Of a stretch of DNA of 64,000 bases, positions 55,255 to 64,000 are shown piece by piece. Source of the DNA: Taibaiella koreensis (GTDB lineage Bacteria; Bacteroidota; Bacteroidia; Chitinophagales; Chitinophagaceae). The stretch spans positions 1,527,846 through 1,591,845 of the forward strand of contig NZ_QVNU01000001.1 in the NCBI RefSeq assembly GCF_003545715.1, written 5' to 3'. The position numbers were made by a program, and so were the translations under genes. Numbering within the stretch: position 1 is the stretch's first letter; each line of letters opens with the position of its first letter. The notes below the pieces were generated by a model. That model saw only the letters and a program-made list of their open reading frames with translations, searched no databases and was not told the origin of the DNA.

Positions 55255-57477
55255 TTATACCGCCTGCTCTTTTTTCCAGAAGGCAATGGCGGCGCGCAGC
55301 TCGGCAAAAGAGAACTGGTCGCCCAGGCGCTCCCTGAGCGTGCCCGAAGTGGCTTCGGGGTTGCTTTGAAGCTGCTGTATTGCCAGGGCTAGCTTTTCCC
55401 TGGATATGAGGACAGTCACGTCCACTTCACCGGTTAGAATAAACTCGACAAGATGCCCTTCGATAGTGCCTTTCACCAGTCCCCGCAAGGCTGCGATCTC
55501 CTCAATGCTTTTCCCTTCCTGGAAGAGTTGCAGGCTGATCCGTTTGCTTTCTCCCACAGGCGCTTTCGCCGCTTTTTCCTCTGCTTTGATCTCTATAGGG
55601 CTGTGCAGGCGCGATACGCGGTCCATTAGTTGCTCGCGGTCGAGCGCGTTGGCCAGCCCATCTGTAATGGCTGCCGCCTGCTGCACCTGTAGTTTTTTGC
55701 GCTCGAAAATGAGCATCACCTCCTTCAGCTCCTTTACATATTTTTTGGTACGGGCTTTTACCTTTTCCGCATCCATATGCGCTTTCAGGGGAACGATCAC
55801 CTTTTCGTCCAGGTCTTTGACAAACCAGGCGCTGGCAGCCGCGGTGCGTTCATGCATGCGCTCATAAGCGGCTTTGCCTTCTTTAAACAGGTCCTGCAGC
55901 AGCGTACCGAACTTCCCCGCTGTTTGCTGCTGCTGCAACAGGCTGGTGTGGATATTGTGCGACAGCTGAACGGCTTCCATCTGGTCGGGAAGGGAGCGAT
56001 GGTTGAACTCCTCAAGATGCTGCTGCCATGCCTCGGTCAGCTTATCCCAGGCAAAGGCCTGCAACAGCGATTGTTCGGTGAATATTTCTTGTGAATCTTC
56101 GAGGATGCGCTGCAGGCGGTCCTCCGATTCTTCCTGTTGGGCAAAGGCCAGGATGCGCTCGTCGGTCATAATGCTGGCAGCTGTGATCCTGGATTTCAGC
56201 ACCAGCCCTTCCAGCCCGGTGAGCCGGCTGAGCGCCACATAGACCTGTCCTGGTGCAAAAGATTGCCCGGCATCGACGATCGCTTTTTCAAAAGTAAGGC
56301 CCTGGCTTTTGTGGATAGTAACAGCCCAGGCCAGGCGTATCGGGTATTGGGAAAAGGTGCCCAGCTCTTCTTCGTTGATCTCATCCTGCTCGTTGTCGTA
56401 ACGGTAACGGATATTGCGCCAGGTTTCCATTTCCAATTGCAACAAGTCCTTTTCCTGCGGAAAGGAAACGTAAATCAGCTTATCATATTCGTTTATGCGG
56501 TCTACCGTGCCTATTTTACCATTGTAGTAGCGCCGGTTCTCGCCCTTGTCGTTCTTGATAAACATGATTTGGGCGCCCTCTTTAATGTAGAGCTCCTTAT
56601 CCACGGGATAAGCATGCTCGGGAAAGTCGTTCAAGACCCTTGCTTCGAGCTTGTGTCCCTTGCCTGGCAGCCGTTCCAGTTCCTGCTGGTTAATGGCATC
56701 GGCCTTGTTGTTGTGCGATGTCAACGTAATAAAGCCTTCGTGCCGGTCGGGAATAAAATGAGGGTGGTAATGCTGCTGCAGGTATTCCAGGTCCTCTTCG
56801 GTGCAGGAATTGTTGCGCACATGGTTGAGGATGGAAATGAAGGCGCTATCGCTTTGCCGGTAGATCTTTTTTAGCTCGATATACAGGGGCGACGCTTCTT
56901 TTACGGCATGGGCGTCAAAGAAGAACGGGCTTTCGTAGTATTCGCTCATTAGCTCCCATTCATTGTCTCGTACCACAGGCGGCAGCTGGAACATGTCGCC
57001 GATAAACAGGAGCTGTACGCCGCCAAATGGCTCATGCAGCCGCCGGCGTACCGAACGGAGCACAGCGTCGATGGCGTCCATTACATCGGCCCTTACCATC
57101 GATATCTCGTCGATGATCAGCAGATCCAGCTCCCGTATCAGGTCCCGTTTGGCGGCATTGAACCGCAGCTTGGCCAGCAATTGATTTTTATTGTGTACGT
57201 TCTGGAACTCGCCGCCCCATACGGTTTTCTGTGTGGGTAGGTAGGTGCCGAAGGGCAGCTGGAAAAAGGAATGTATGGTAACGCCGCCGGCATTGATCGC
57301 CGCTACGCCTGTAGGCGCTACTACAGCCATTTTCTTGTAGCAATGTTCCCTTATGTATCGCAGGAAGGTTGTTTTGCCCGTACCTGCTTTTCCCGTGAGG
57401 AACAAATGCTGGTTGGTCTGGTTGACGAAAGCGACAGCCTGCTGAAAGCGGATATTGGAAGTATCTGTAGGTTGCAT
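55255..57477 (-). CDS. PIF1/RecD-like DNA helicase with C-terminal HTH
   Basis: 740 residues, superfamily 1B. Walker A GKAGTGKTTFLRYI near residue 30, Walker B LLIIDEISMVRADVMDAID, and the late motif AWAVTIHKSQGLTFEKAIVD. The C-terminus (about 640-740) carries an HTH_40-like region (LQLFQEGKSIEEIAALRGL). It likely unwinds forked or G-rich DNA. It lies downstream of der on the same strand. Confidence 0.9.
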   Translation of the reverse strand: MQPTDTSNIRFQQAVAFVNQTNQHLFLTGKAGTGKTTFLRYIREHCYKKMAVVAPTGVAAINAGGVTIHSFFQLPFGTYLPTQKTVWGGEFQNVHNKNQLLAKLRFNAAKRDLIRELDLLIIDEISMVRADVMDAIDAVLRSVRRRLHEPFGGVQLLFIGDMFQLPPVVRDNEWELMSEYYESPFFFDAHAVKEASPLYIELKKIYRQSDSAFISILNHVRNNSCTEEDLEYLQQHYHPHFIPDRHEGFITLTSHNNKADAINQQELERLPGKGHKLEARVLNDFPEHAYPVDKELYIKEGAQIMFIKNDKGENRRYYNGKIGTVDRINEYDKLIYVSFPQEKDLLQLEMETWRNIRYRYDNEQDEINEEELGTFSQYPIRLAWAVTIHKSQGLTFEKAIVDAGQSFAPGQVYVALSRLTGLEGLVLKSRITAASIMTDERILAFAQQEESEDRLQRILEDSQEIFTEQSLLQAFAWDKLTEAWQQHLEEFNHRSLPDQMEAVQLSHNIHTSLLQQQQTAGKFGTLLQDLFKEGKAAYERMHERTAAASAWFVKDLDEKVIVPLKAHMDAEKVKARTKKYVKELKEVMLIFERKKLQVQQAAAITDGLANALDREQLMDRVSRLHSPIEIKAEEKAAKAPVGESKRISLQLFQEGKSIEEIAALRGLVKGTIEGHLVEFILTGEVDVTVLISREKLALAIQQLQSNPEATSGTLRERLGDQFSFAELRAAIAFWKKEQAV

Positions 57478-57502
57478 AGATAGGAGCTAAGGTCTGTCCG
57501 GA

Positions 57503-57555
57503 CCATCTGGGCCCTGATGGCCCGACCGGCATATTTCTTTAAGGAAAGATGCCGG
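57503..57555. other. Structured gap between der and the helicase gene
   Basis: Two adjacent hairpins: CCATC/GATGG (57503-57520) and CCGGCATATTTCTTT / AAGGAAAGATGCCGG (57526-57555, 13 of 15 pairs). There is no T-tract, so attenuation or RNA processing is as likely as termination. Confidence 0.5.
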
Positions 57556-57576
57556 CGGGGACTATTGTCGTCATCT

Positions 57577-58953
57577 CTATTTCTTTCTGAAAAAGATCTT
57601 GATGGGTACCCCCGAAAAGTTGAAATGACTGCGTAGCTTGTTATCCAGGAAATTCCGGTACGGGGTTTTGATATCGTCCGGATGGTTGGAGTAGAAAGCG
57701 AATGCAGGCGTATGTGTTGGTATCTGCATCACAAACTTGATCCTTACGGTATAGCCCCTCACCACAGGTGGGGCGAAACGTTCGATTTCCTTTTGCATCA
57801 CTTCATTCAGCAACGAGGTGGGGACACGGCGAAGGCGGTTGTCGAATACCTCAAGCGCCTTCTCGATAGCCTGGAATATCCTTTGCTTTTCGGTAGCGGA
57901 AGTGAAGATAACGGGAATATCGATGAATGGCGCGATCCTTTCCTTCAGGTTTTTCTCATAGTCCCTGGCGGTATTGGTTTCTTTACTCGCTACGGTATCC
58001 CATTTGTTTACCAGGATCACGATACCCTTTCCTTTACGCGCGGCAAGGCCGAATATATTCACGTCCTGGGCGGTCATTCCTTTTTCGGCGTCGATGAGCA
58101 GCAGGCATATATCGGCTTCATCCATGGCTTTAATTGCCCGGATCACCGAATAGAATTCGAGATCCTCCGTTACGCTTTTTTTCTTGCGCAGGCCGGCGGT
58201 ATCGATCAGTATGAATTCTTTTCCAAATTGGTTGTAATGGGTATGGATGGGATCTCTCGTGGTGCCGGCGATGTCCGATACGATCGAACGTTCTGTGCCG
58301 ACCAATGCGTTCAGCAAGGTAGATTTGCCCGCATTGGGCTGACCAATGATTGCGATCTTGGGAATAGGATTTTTCTCCCGTTCCATCTTTATGATATTAC
58401 CATCTTCGTCCTCGATCTCTTCGATCACCATTTCCACGTTCTCGGGTTTGTCTGAATCCGGTATGCGGCCGGTGATCTCGTCCAGCAGCTCGCCGGTACC
58501 GCTGCCGGAGATAGATGACAGGAAAAAAGTAGGGTCAAAGCCCAAGATATAGAACTCGGTGGCATCCAGCTGACGGTCCGAATTATCAACTTTGTTAACG
58601 ACCAGGAACACCGGCTTGTTTGATTTGCGCAGCACCTGGGCCATTTCATCGTCCAGGTCGGTAATGCCTGCGGTTACATCGGTGATGAAAAGCAAGATAT
58701 CGGCCTCGTCGATGGCAATATGGACCTGTTTGCGGATCTCTTTTTCAAAAACATCCTCTGACCGGGAAACAAAGCCCCCGGTGTCGATCACGTTGAATAG
58801 TTTGCCGTTCCAATCGCAAATGCCGTACTGGCGGTCGCGGGTCACACCGCTGAAATCGTCTACAATCGATTTCCGTTGCTCCAGCAAACGGTTGAAAAGG
58901 GTTGATTTTCCTACATTCGGTCTTCCCACAATAGCTACAGTAAATCCGGGCAT
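57577..58953 (-). CDS. der: Ribosome-biogenesis GTPase Der (EngA)
   Basis: 458 residues. Two tandem G domains: GRPNVGKSTLF near residue 10 and GQPNAGKSTLLNALVGTERS near 205, with NKVD and NKWD G4 motifs, and a C-terminal KH-like domain. Needed for 50S subunit assembly. Slightly longer than usual owing to an acidic linker (IEEIEDEDGNIIKMEREKN) between the domains. Confidence 0.95.
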   Translation of the reverse strand: MPGFTVAIVGRPNVGKSTLFNRLLEQRKSIVDDFSGVTRDRQYGICDWNGKLFNVIDTGGFVSRSEDVFEKEIRKQVHIAIDEADILLFITDVTAGITDLDDEMAQVLRKSNKPVFLVVNKVDNSDRQLDATEFYILGFDPTFFLSSISGSGTGELLDEITGRIPDSDKPENVEMVIEEIEDEDGNIIKMEREKNPIPKIAIIGQPNAGKSTLLNALVGTERSIVSDIAGTTRDPIHTHYNQFGKEFILIDTAGLRKKKSVTEDLEFYSVIRAIKAMDEADICLLLIDAEKGMTAQDVNIFGLAARKGKGIVILVNKWDTVASKETNTARDYEKNLKERIAPFIDIPVIFTSATEKQRIFQAIEKALEVFDNRLRRVPTSLLNEVMQKEIERFAPPVVRGYTVRIKFVMQIPTHTPAFAFYSNHPDDIKTPYRNFLDNKLRSHFNFSGVPIKIFFRKK

Positions 58954-58973
58954 TATTAATTACATTTATTGGG

Positions 58974-58981
58974 CAAAGGTA
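58974..58981 (-). promoter_or_regulatory. Putative -7 box of der
   Basis: The minus strand reads TACCTTTG, matching TAnnTTTG, 20 bp before the start codon, which would give a short leader. Confidence 0.45.
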
Positions 58982-59157
58982 CGGTTTAGGTTTTTAGGAA
59001 CAGGAACTGTGAAAAATTCGCCTGCTGAAAGGGCTATATCGGGAAAAATGCTGCAATGCTCTTTTCCCTTTCTGTTGCGTCGGCAGCAGGCAGCAAAAGT
59101 TTATACGAAATACCAGCACGGCGGCGAAAAAGCAGCTTTGCGTCGCCGTGTTTCCGG

Positions 59158-59835
59158 TTATTGAGCAAGGGGCTTGCTTACCGCCATCACGATAAAGTCG
59201 CGTTCCATCAATGGCCCCGTATTGCTATAGACGGTTTCTCTTTCTTCCTTCATGTTTTCGAAAATAAACCCGGCGCCTTCCAGAAGTGCACGGGCTTTTT
59301 CCGGTGTGTACAGGTTGAAATTATATTGGGTGAAGGGCAGGCCCTGCATAAAGGCTTCTGTGGCGAATGCGGTGAGGAATACACCTCCCGGCCTCAATAC
59401 ACGAAATATCTCCAGCGCCTGTGCCGGGGCATTATCCCAAAAGTAGATCGTATTGACGGTAAATATGCTGTTGAAGCTGCCGGTTTCAAAGGGAAGGGGT
59501 GCGTAGCCGTCTTGCACGATCAACTGGGTAAATATGGCAATGCCTTCGTCGATAAGCGCTTTATTGCCTTCCATAGCCATTTGGATCATGGTTGCCGAGA
59601 TGTCGGCGCCGGTATACTGTACTTCTTTTGCCTTATCAACAAAGTAGGGTAGGTGCGCGGCGCCTCCCGGTCCTATCTCCAGTACCCGGTCGCCGGGTTT
59701 CAGGGGAAGCAGGTCGATACAGCTGCGGATCATACCGGCATTGTTCTCTGCCATGCGTATGGCTGTTTCCTGGCCTGCCTCGCCATGCGGATGCCTTAGC
59801 TGGCCGGCGATGGCCTTAAAATCGGGTGTTTCCAT
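59158..59835 (-). CDS. Class I SAM-dependent methyltransferase
   Basis: 225 residues from ATG 59835; a TTG at 59859 is less likely. Motif I is DRVLEIGPGGAAHLPYFVDK, with GADISATM after it and FNSIFTVNTIYFWDNAPAQA as motif II-III. Resembles UbiE/small-molecule methyltransferases. Substrate unknown. Divergent from the DUF1003 gene. Confidence 0.88.
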   Translation of the reverse strand: METPDFKAIAGQLRHPHGEAGQETAIRMAENNAGMIRSCIDLLPLKPGDRVLEIGPGGAAHLPYFVDKAKEVQYTGADISATMIQMAMEGNKALIDEGIAIFTQLIVQDGYAPLPFETGSFNSIFTVNTIYFWDNAPAQALEIFRVLRPGGVFLTAFATEAFMQGLPFTQYNFNLYTPEKARALLEGAGFIFENMKEERETVYSNTGPLMERDFIVMAVSKPLAQ

Positions 59836-59913
59836 TCGATATAGAATTGGTTCCCGCAAAGAAAAAGTTTTTGCCGGTAATCCCGGTCATAGTAATTTCA
59901 GCAAAATGACAAT

Positions 59914-60633
59914 ATGGAAACTTTCAAAAGTGATCTTTCGGGAAAAGAGTTTCCCTTGTCGGAACGTGTTTCGGGCGACCTGATCCATGGGCACCTGATG
60001 CAAAAGATACAGGAGCAAAAGCCTGCTTTCTCCGAAGACAGTTGTCTTGCAGCAAGCGAGCTCAATAGCTACAAGCTGCAATACCTCTCCGATCACCTGA
60101 CACAGGAAATTGGCGATCTTGGAGAATTGGAGAAGACCGTACTTGACTCGATCGGCAACAGGACCACCTTGTCGGCCATAACAGAGGAAGAGGACCGGTC
60201 GGCTACCCTGGGACAGCGTGTCGCCGATAAAGTAGCTGCTTTTGGCGGCAGTTGGAGATTTATTATCAGTTTCTCCGTCATACTGGTCCTTTGGATTATA
60301 GCTAATAGCGTGGTTTTGGCAAACAAAGGCTTCGATCCTTATCCCTTCATCCTGCTTAACCTTATCCTGTCCTGCCTGGCGGCCCTGCAGGCGCCCGTGA
60401 TTATGATGAGCCAGAACCGTCAGGAAGAGAAAGACAGGGCACGGGCCAAGAGCGATTATATGATCAACCTGAAATCCGAGCTAGAGATCAGGATGCTGCA
60501 CGAAAAGCTGGATCACCTCATGCTCCGGCAGCAACAGGATATTATCGAAATGCAACGCGATCAGATCGAACAGATGGATCAACTGATAGAAAGACTGGAA
60601 CAAAATCATAAAAACACCGGCAACGCCGGGTAA
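59914..60633 (+). CDS. DUF1003 membrane protein
   Basis: 239 residues. Two membrane helices (FIISFSVILVLWIIANSVVL and a second ending in P-V-I-M-M-S-Q-N-R-Q) and a C-terminal coiled coil (Q-D-I-I-E-M-Q-R-D-Q-I-E-Q). The GFDPYPFILLNLILSCLAAL block is the DUF1003 signature. Function unknown. Nine bp before a GNAT gene. Confidence 0.9.
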   Translation: METFKSDLSGKEFPLSERVSGDLIHGHLMQKIQEQKPAFSEDSCLAASELNSYKLQYLSDHLTQEIGDLGELEKTVLDSIGNRTTLSAITEEEDRSATLGQRVADKVAAFGGSWRFIISFSVILVLWIIANSVVLANKGFDPYPFILLNLILSCLAALQAPVIMMSQNRQEEKDRARAKSDYMINLKSELEIRMLHEKLDHLMLRQQQDIIEMQRDQIEQMDQLIERLEQNHKNTGNAG

Positions 60634-60642
60634 TCTACGCTT

Positions 60643-61179
60643 ATGGGCATCTTATCTGTAAGGGAAATACGGAAAAGTGATATTCCCCTCATTACCGACT
60701 ATTGGCTGCTTTCCGACCCGGGGCTTATGACCGGTATGGGCGTACAGTTGGATAAGCTTCCTTCCCGGGAGCAATGGGATGACATGTTGAGCACGCAGCT
60801 CATGCAATCCTATGAAGAAAAGCAATCTTATTGTATGATATGGGAGATAGATGGCATGCCTGTGGGGCATTGTAATGTCAATAAGATCCGCTTTGGCGAA
60901 GAGGCTTATATGCACCTGCATCTGTGGCAGGCGACCCACCGGCATCGGGGGGCAGGTTCTGCCCTGGTAAAGATGACGCTGCCTTATTTTTTTAAGAACC
61001 TGAAGCTGAAAACGCTTTATTGTGAACCATATGCCCTTAATACGGCGCCAAACAAAACTCTGTCAGGGATTGGCTTTCGCATGCTGCAAGAGTATACGAC
61101 GACACCCGGTTTTGTCTGCTTCGAGCAGCCGGTGCGATTGTGGGTGTTGACTGAAGCCGAATTCCGGGGTATGGCCTGA
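60643..61179 (+). CDS. GNAT-family acetyltransferase
   Basis: 178 residues. The acetyl-CoA binding segment is around THRHRGAGSALVKMTLPYFF and the C-terminal ALNTAPNKTLSGIGFRMLQE, as in RimJ/RimL-type enzymes. Substrate unknown. Probably co-transcribed with the DUF1003 gene. Confidence 0.88.
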   Translation: MGILSVREIRKSDIPLITDYWLLSDPGLMTGMGVQLDKLPSREQWDDMLSTQLMQSYEEKQSYCMIWEIDGMPVGHCNVNKIRFGEEAYMHLHLWQATHRHRGAGSALVKMTLPYFFKNLKLKTLYCEPYALNTAPNKTLSGIGFRMLQEYTTTPGFVCFEQPVRLWVLTEAEFRGMA

Positions 61180-61200
61180 CCGTTCTTCCGGGATATTTTT

Positions 61201-61229
61201 TACCAGATAGATCAAATCTGGTATTTTTG
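61201..61229 (+). promoter_or_regulatory. Inverted repeat overlapping the hutU -7 box
   Basis: TACCAGAT (61201-61208) and ATCTGGTA (61216-61223) pair perfectly around a 7-base spacer. The right arm overlaps TATTTTTG (61222-61229), a TAnnTTTG match 39 bp before the hutU start. It could be an operator for hutU or, with its short T-run, a terminator for the GNAT gene. Confidence 0.55.
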
Positions 61230-61268
61230 CTGCCTTAACATTAGAAAAAATTGAACTGATATCATATT

Positions 61269-62921
61269 ATGAGCACTACTGCAAGAGTCATTAAATCGCC
61301 CACAGGCACACAACTGCATTGTAAGGATTGGGTAACGGAGGCAGCCTTCCGTATGATCCAGAATAACCTGGACCCGGAAGTCGCCGAAAGGCCCGAGGAC
61401 CTGGTCGTGTATGGCGGTATCGGTAAAGCTGCCCGCAACTGGGAAAGCTTTGATAAAATACTCGAATGCCTGAAAAACCTGAACGAGGATGAGACTCTGA
61501 TGGTACAGAGCGGCAAGCCTGTAGGCATACTGCGGTCGCATAAGAATGCGCCACGCGTGCTCATTGCCAACTCCAACCTGGTGGGCCGCTGGGCAACCTG
61601 GGAGCATTTCCGCGAGCTGGAAGCCAAAGGGTTGATGATGTATGGGCAAATGACTGCGGGTAGCTGGATCTATATCGGCTCTCAGGGTATTGTACAGGGC
61701 ACTTATGAAACCTATCTTTCCCTGGCCAATAAGCACTATAACGGTTCTTTGAAAGGTACGCTTAATGTAACCGCCGGCCTGGGCGGTATGGGTGGCGCTC
61801 AGCCACTGGCCATTACCATGAACGAAGGCGTTTGCCTGGCCGCCGAAATGGAAGAGTGGCGCATTCAGAAGCGGATCGAGACCCGCTACCTGGATGAATA
61901 CTATACCGACATCGACGAAGCGATCGATCGTGCGCTGAAGGCGAAAGAGGATAAGGAAGCGCTGTCTATAGGCGTATGCTGCAACGTGGTAGACCTGCTG
62001 CAGCGATTGATCGACCGCAACATTACACCCGATACCCTGACGGATCAGACTTCTGCACACGACGAGCTTATCGGCTATTTTCCTGAAGGACTCTCGGTTG
62101 CCGAGGCGAATGCTTTGCGCGACAGCGATCCGGAAGAATACAAGCGTCGCTCGCTCGACACCATGGCGCATCATGTACGCCAGATGCTGGCGCTCCAGGA
62201 GCGCGGTGCGATCACGTTTGACTATGGCAACAACCTGCGGGGCCAGGCCAAAGACAAACGCGGTGTCGAAAATGCCTTTGACTTCCCGGGCTTTGTGCCG
62301 GCATATATCCGCCCTTTATTCTGCGAAGGCAAGGGGCCTTTTCGCTGGGTAGCCCTGAGCGGCGACCCCGAAGATATTTATACCACAGACAAGGCGCTGG
62401 CCGAATTGTTCCCTGAGAATAAAGGATTGCAACGTTGGTTATCCCTGGCCAAGGACAGGATCGCTTTCCAGGGATTACCGGCGCGTATCTGCTGGCTGGG
62501 TATGGGTGAGCGGGGAAAAGCCGGTTTGCTGTTCAACGAACTCGTGCGTACCGGCAAAGTAAAAGCGCCGATTGTGATCGGTCGCGATCACCTGGACTGC
62601 GGCTCTGTGGCTTCACCCAACAGGGAGACGGAAGCCATGAAGGATGGCAGCGATGCTGTAGCCGACTGGCCTATCCTCAATGCGCTGATCAATACCGCCG
62701 GCGGCGCCAGCTGGGTGAGCTTTCATCATGGCGGCGGCGTGGGTATGGGTTATTCCCTGCATGCCGGTATGGTGATTGTCGCCGATGGCTCGCAGGATGC
62801 AGAGGAGCGTCTGAAAAGGGTATTGCACAACGATCCGGCCATGGGTATCTTGCGTCATACCGATGCCGGCTACGAAGATGCAAAAGAGAATGCCGATACA
62901 TTTGGCCTGAATATCTGGTAA
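61269..62921 (+). CDS. hutU: Urocanate hydratase
   Basis: 550 residues, NAD+-dependent enzyme converting urocanate to imidazolone propionate in histidine degradation. [18 protein letters not shown] is the NAD-binding segment, and the C-terminal [20 protein letters not shown] is the family signature. No other hut gene is in the window. Confidence 0.95.
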   Translation: MSTTARVIKSPTGTQLHCKDWVTEAAFRMIQNNLDPEVAERPEDLVVYGGIGKAARNWESFDKILECLKNLNEDETLMVQSGKPVGILRSHKNAPRVLIANSNLVGRWATWEHFRELEAKGLMMYGQMTAGSWIYIGSQGIVQGTYETYLSLANKHYNGSLKGTLNVTAGLGGMGGAQPLAITMNEGVCLAAEMEEWRIQKRIETRYLDEYYTDIDEAIDRALKAKEDKEALSIGVCCNVVDLLQRLIDRNITPDTLTDQTSAHDELIGYFPEGLSVAEANALRDSDPEEYKRRSLDTMAHHVRQMLALQERGAITFDYGNNLRGQAKDKRGVENAFDFPGFVPAYIRPLFCEGKGPFRWVALSGDPEDIYTTDKALAELFPENKGLQRWLSLAKDRIAFQGLPARICWLGMGERGKAGLLFNELVRTGKVKAPIVIGRDHLDCGSVASPNRETEAMKDGSDAVADWPILNALINTAGGASWVSFHHGGGVGMGYSLHAGMVIVADGSQDAEERLKRVLHNDPAMGILRHTDAGYEDAKENADTFGLNIW

Positions 62922-62950
62922 TTTTTGCGGAGAATATCATAGCGCGCTCC

Positions 62951-62981
62951 AAAGCCCGGCACTGTAATAGCGCCGGGCTTT
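62951..62981 (+). terminator. Terminator-like hairpin after hutU
   Basis: AAAGCCCGGC and GCCGGGCTTT form a perfect 10-bp stem around an 11-base loop, 29 bp after the stop codon. The T-tract is limited to the stem end. Confidence 0.7.
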
Positions 62982-63014
62982 GCTGTTACCGGGAAAATAT
63001 AGTTGGCTGTGAAT

Positions 63015-63022
63015 TATATTTG
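63015..63022 (+). promoter_or_regulatory. Putative -7 box of ridA
   Basis: TATATTTG matches TAnnTTTG, 32 bp before the start codon. Confidence 0.5.
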
Positions 63023-63054
63023 CAGCCGTAACCTAAAATAGTAAATCGCATCTT

Positions 63055-63441
63055 ATGAACGTTTTGAATACAGCTAATGCGCCCGCAGCGGTGGGGCCTT
63101 ATTGCCAGGGCATTGTTCCGTCTGCTCCTGGTGTTCCCGTTTTTCTATCCGGACAGGTAGGCATCGATCCGGCTACCGGCGCACTTGTGGAAGGATTAGA
63201 GGCCCAAACACGCCAGGTATTTAAGAATATTGAAGCCGTATTGGCCGAAACCGGACTCACATTGAAAGACGTGACCTATGCCAATGTGTTGCTCACCGAC
63301 ATTGGTGATTTTAAAGAAGTGAATGGCTATTATGCTGAAATATTTGGCGAGCATCGCCCTACGCGCGCGGCTTATGCGGTAAACGCATTGCCGCTTGGCG
63401 CCCTTATCGAAGTCGTGGTAATCGCCTGGAAGCCTTTGTAG
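63055..63441 (+). CDS. ridA: RidA-family enamine/imine deaminase
   Basis: 128 residues, YjgF/YER057c/UK114 family. APAAVGPYCQGIVP and the C-terminal PTRAAYAVNALPLGALIEVV carry the conserved tyrosine, arginine and glutamate of RidA. It hydrolyses reactive 2-aminoacrylate-type enamines. It is the last gene before the repeat region. Confidence 0.93.
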   Translation: MNVLNTANAPAAVGPYCQGIVPSAPGVPVFLSGQVGIDPATGALVEGLEAQTRQVFKNIEAVLAETGLTLKDVTYANVLLTDIGDFKEVNGYYAEIFGEHRPTRAAYAVNALPLGALIEVVVIAWKPL

Positions 63442-63458
63442 TATTGAGTTTAAAATTT

Positions 63459-63628
63459 GCAGTTAGCAGCTGGCAATTACGGGTAGTGATTGCCAGTTGT
63501 TTTGCTTTATAGCAAAGGCTTTCATTATAGCTGAGGTCTTTTAGTTAGCAGTTAGCAATATTTTACTGGGAGCAATTACCGGCAGTTTTGTTTACGGCAA
63601 CGGCTTTCATTATAGCTGAAGTGTTAAG
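63459..63628. repeat. Two diverged copies of an 80-85 bp repeat
   Basis: Copy 1 (about 63459-63543) and copy 2 (about 63549-63628) both run from GCAGTTAGCA through a GCAATTAC block to GGCTTTCATTATAGCTGA. No gene is present between ridA and the window end. Confidence 0.75.
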
Positions 63629-63658
63629 TTGGCAGTTTAACAGTTAGCAAGGAATATA

Positions 63659-63840
63659 CCACTGCCCACTATCCACTGCCAACTCTTTACCGCTCCACAG
63701 CCCATTGCCCACTATCCATTACCAACTCTTTACCGCTCATTGCCCACAGCTCATTGCCCATTACCAACTAACAAATTTCCCATTGCCCACTATCCACTGC
63801 CAACTCTTTACCGCTCATTGCCCACTGCCTACTGCCAACT
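63659..63840. repeat. Five degenerate copies of a 36-bp repeat
   Basis: The unit CATTGCCCACTATCCACTGC followed by CAACTCTTTACCGCTC is seen about five times with substitutions and small indels, the third copy being the most broken. Confidence 0.8.
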
Positions 63841-63850
63841 ATTAATATCC

Positions 63851-64000
63851 ACTACTCACTACTCACTACTCACTACTCACTACTCACTACTCACTACTCA
63901 CTACTCACTACTCACTACTCACTACTCACTACTCACTACTCACTACTCACTACTCACTACTCACTACTCACTACTCACTACTCACTACTCACTACTCACT
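63851..64000. repeat. Perfect 7-bp tandem array (ACTACTC)n
   Basis: About 21 uninterrupted copies of ACTACTC fill the last 150 bases and continue past the window. There are no spacers, so it is a minisatellite-type array and not a CRISPR. Confidence 0.95.

Noticed and set aside
61212..62174. Minus-strand reading frame of 320 codons opposite hutU
   Set aside because: Antisense shadow of a well-conserved gene.
63851..64000. Possible CRISPR array at the right edge
   Set aside because: The 7-bp units are contiguous, with no unique spacers and no cas genes nearby.

Overview
The window reads as a chromosomal segment of a moderately GC-rich Bacteroidota, most likely Chitinophagales/Chitinophagaceae. 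This is inferred from the gene families (DUF2851, GSCFA, Omp28-like lipoproteins, a MoxR/DUF58/BatA operon, a Bacteroidota-type type III PKS locus) and from several upstream sites matching the Bacteroidota -7 promoter element TAnnTTTG. No rRNA, tRNA, CRISPR array, transposase or prophage gene was recognised.

Layout. 0-4.4 kb: an AraC-type regulator with an NmrA-like oxidoreductase, a lipoprotein with one CXXCH haem motif, and a small DUF4287-like protein. 4.8-26.4 kb: the most unusual part, ten co-directional genes led by a 9.6-kb gene for a roughly 3,212-residue protein that resembles DUF6603 proteins. Three large or medium proteins of no recognised family follow, then an Ig-like/Kelch protein, then four small-to-medium proteins sharing one roughly 90-residue domain, then a 160-residue protein with a PD-(D/E)XK-like residue pattern. 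None has a visible signal peptide. 26.4-30.2 kb (minus strand): a DoxX gene split by a one-base frameshift, a Crp/Fnr regulator next to a membrane class III nucleotide cyclase, and an exonuclease/GIY-YIG fusion. 30.3-37.5 kb: a tightly overlapping eight-gene operon for a type III polyketide, probably a phenolic lipid, with its own ACP, ketosynthase, dehydratase, enoyl reductase, flavoprotein, methyltransferase and phosphopantetheinyl transferase, followed by corA. 37.7-49.7 kb: mostly housekeeping (DUF2851, OsmC, lipA, a GT39-like membrane protein, dapB, YbjQ-like, HMG-CoA lyase, rbfA, a LolC/E-like permease, GSCFA) plus a recent tandem duplication of an Omp28-like lipoprotein. 49.9-53.8 kb: MoxR, DUF58, a BatD-like protein and BatA. 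53.9-63.4 kb: a lipoprotein, peptidase E, a PIF1-like helicase, der, a methyltransferase, DUF1003, a GNAT, hutU and ridA. 63.44-64.0 kb: non-coding repeats in three layers, ending in a perfect 7-bp tandem array that runs off the window.

How the genes work together. The T3PKS operon is the clearest pathway: ACP, ketosynthase, dehydratase and reductase would build a dedicated acyl starter, the T3PKS would extend and cyclise it, and the flavoprotein and methyltransferase would tailor the product. The DUF6603-led operon looks like one transcription unit up to a strong terminator at 24.80-24.84 kb, with further members of the same domain family beyond it. Its function is unknown and it is the best candidate here for an undescribed system. 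The cyclase and Crp/Fnr genes are adjacent and co-directional, suggesting signal producer and reader.
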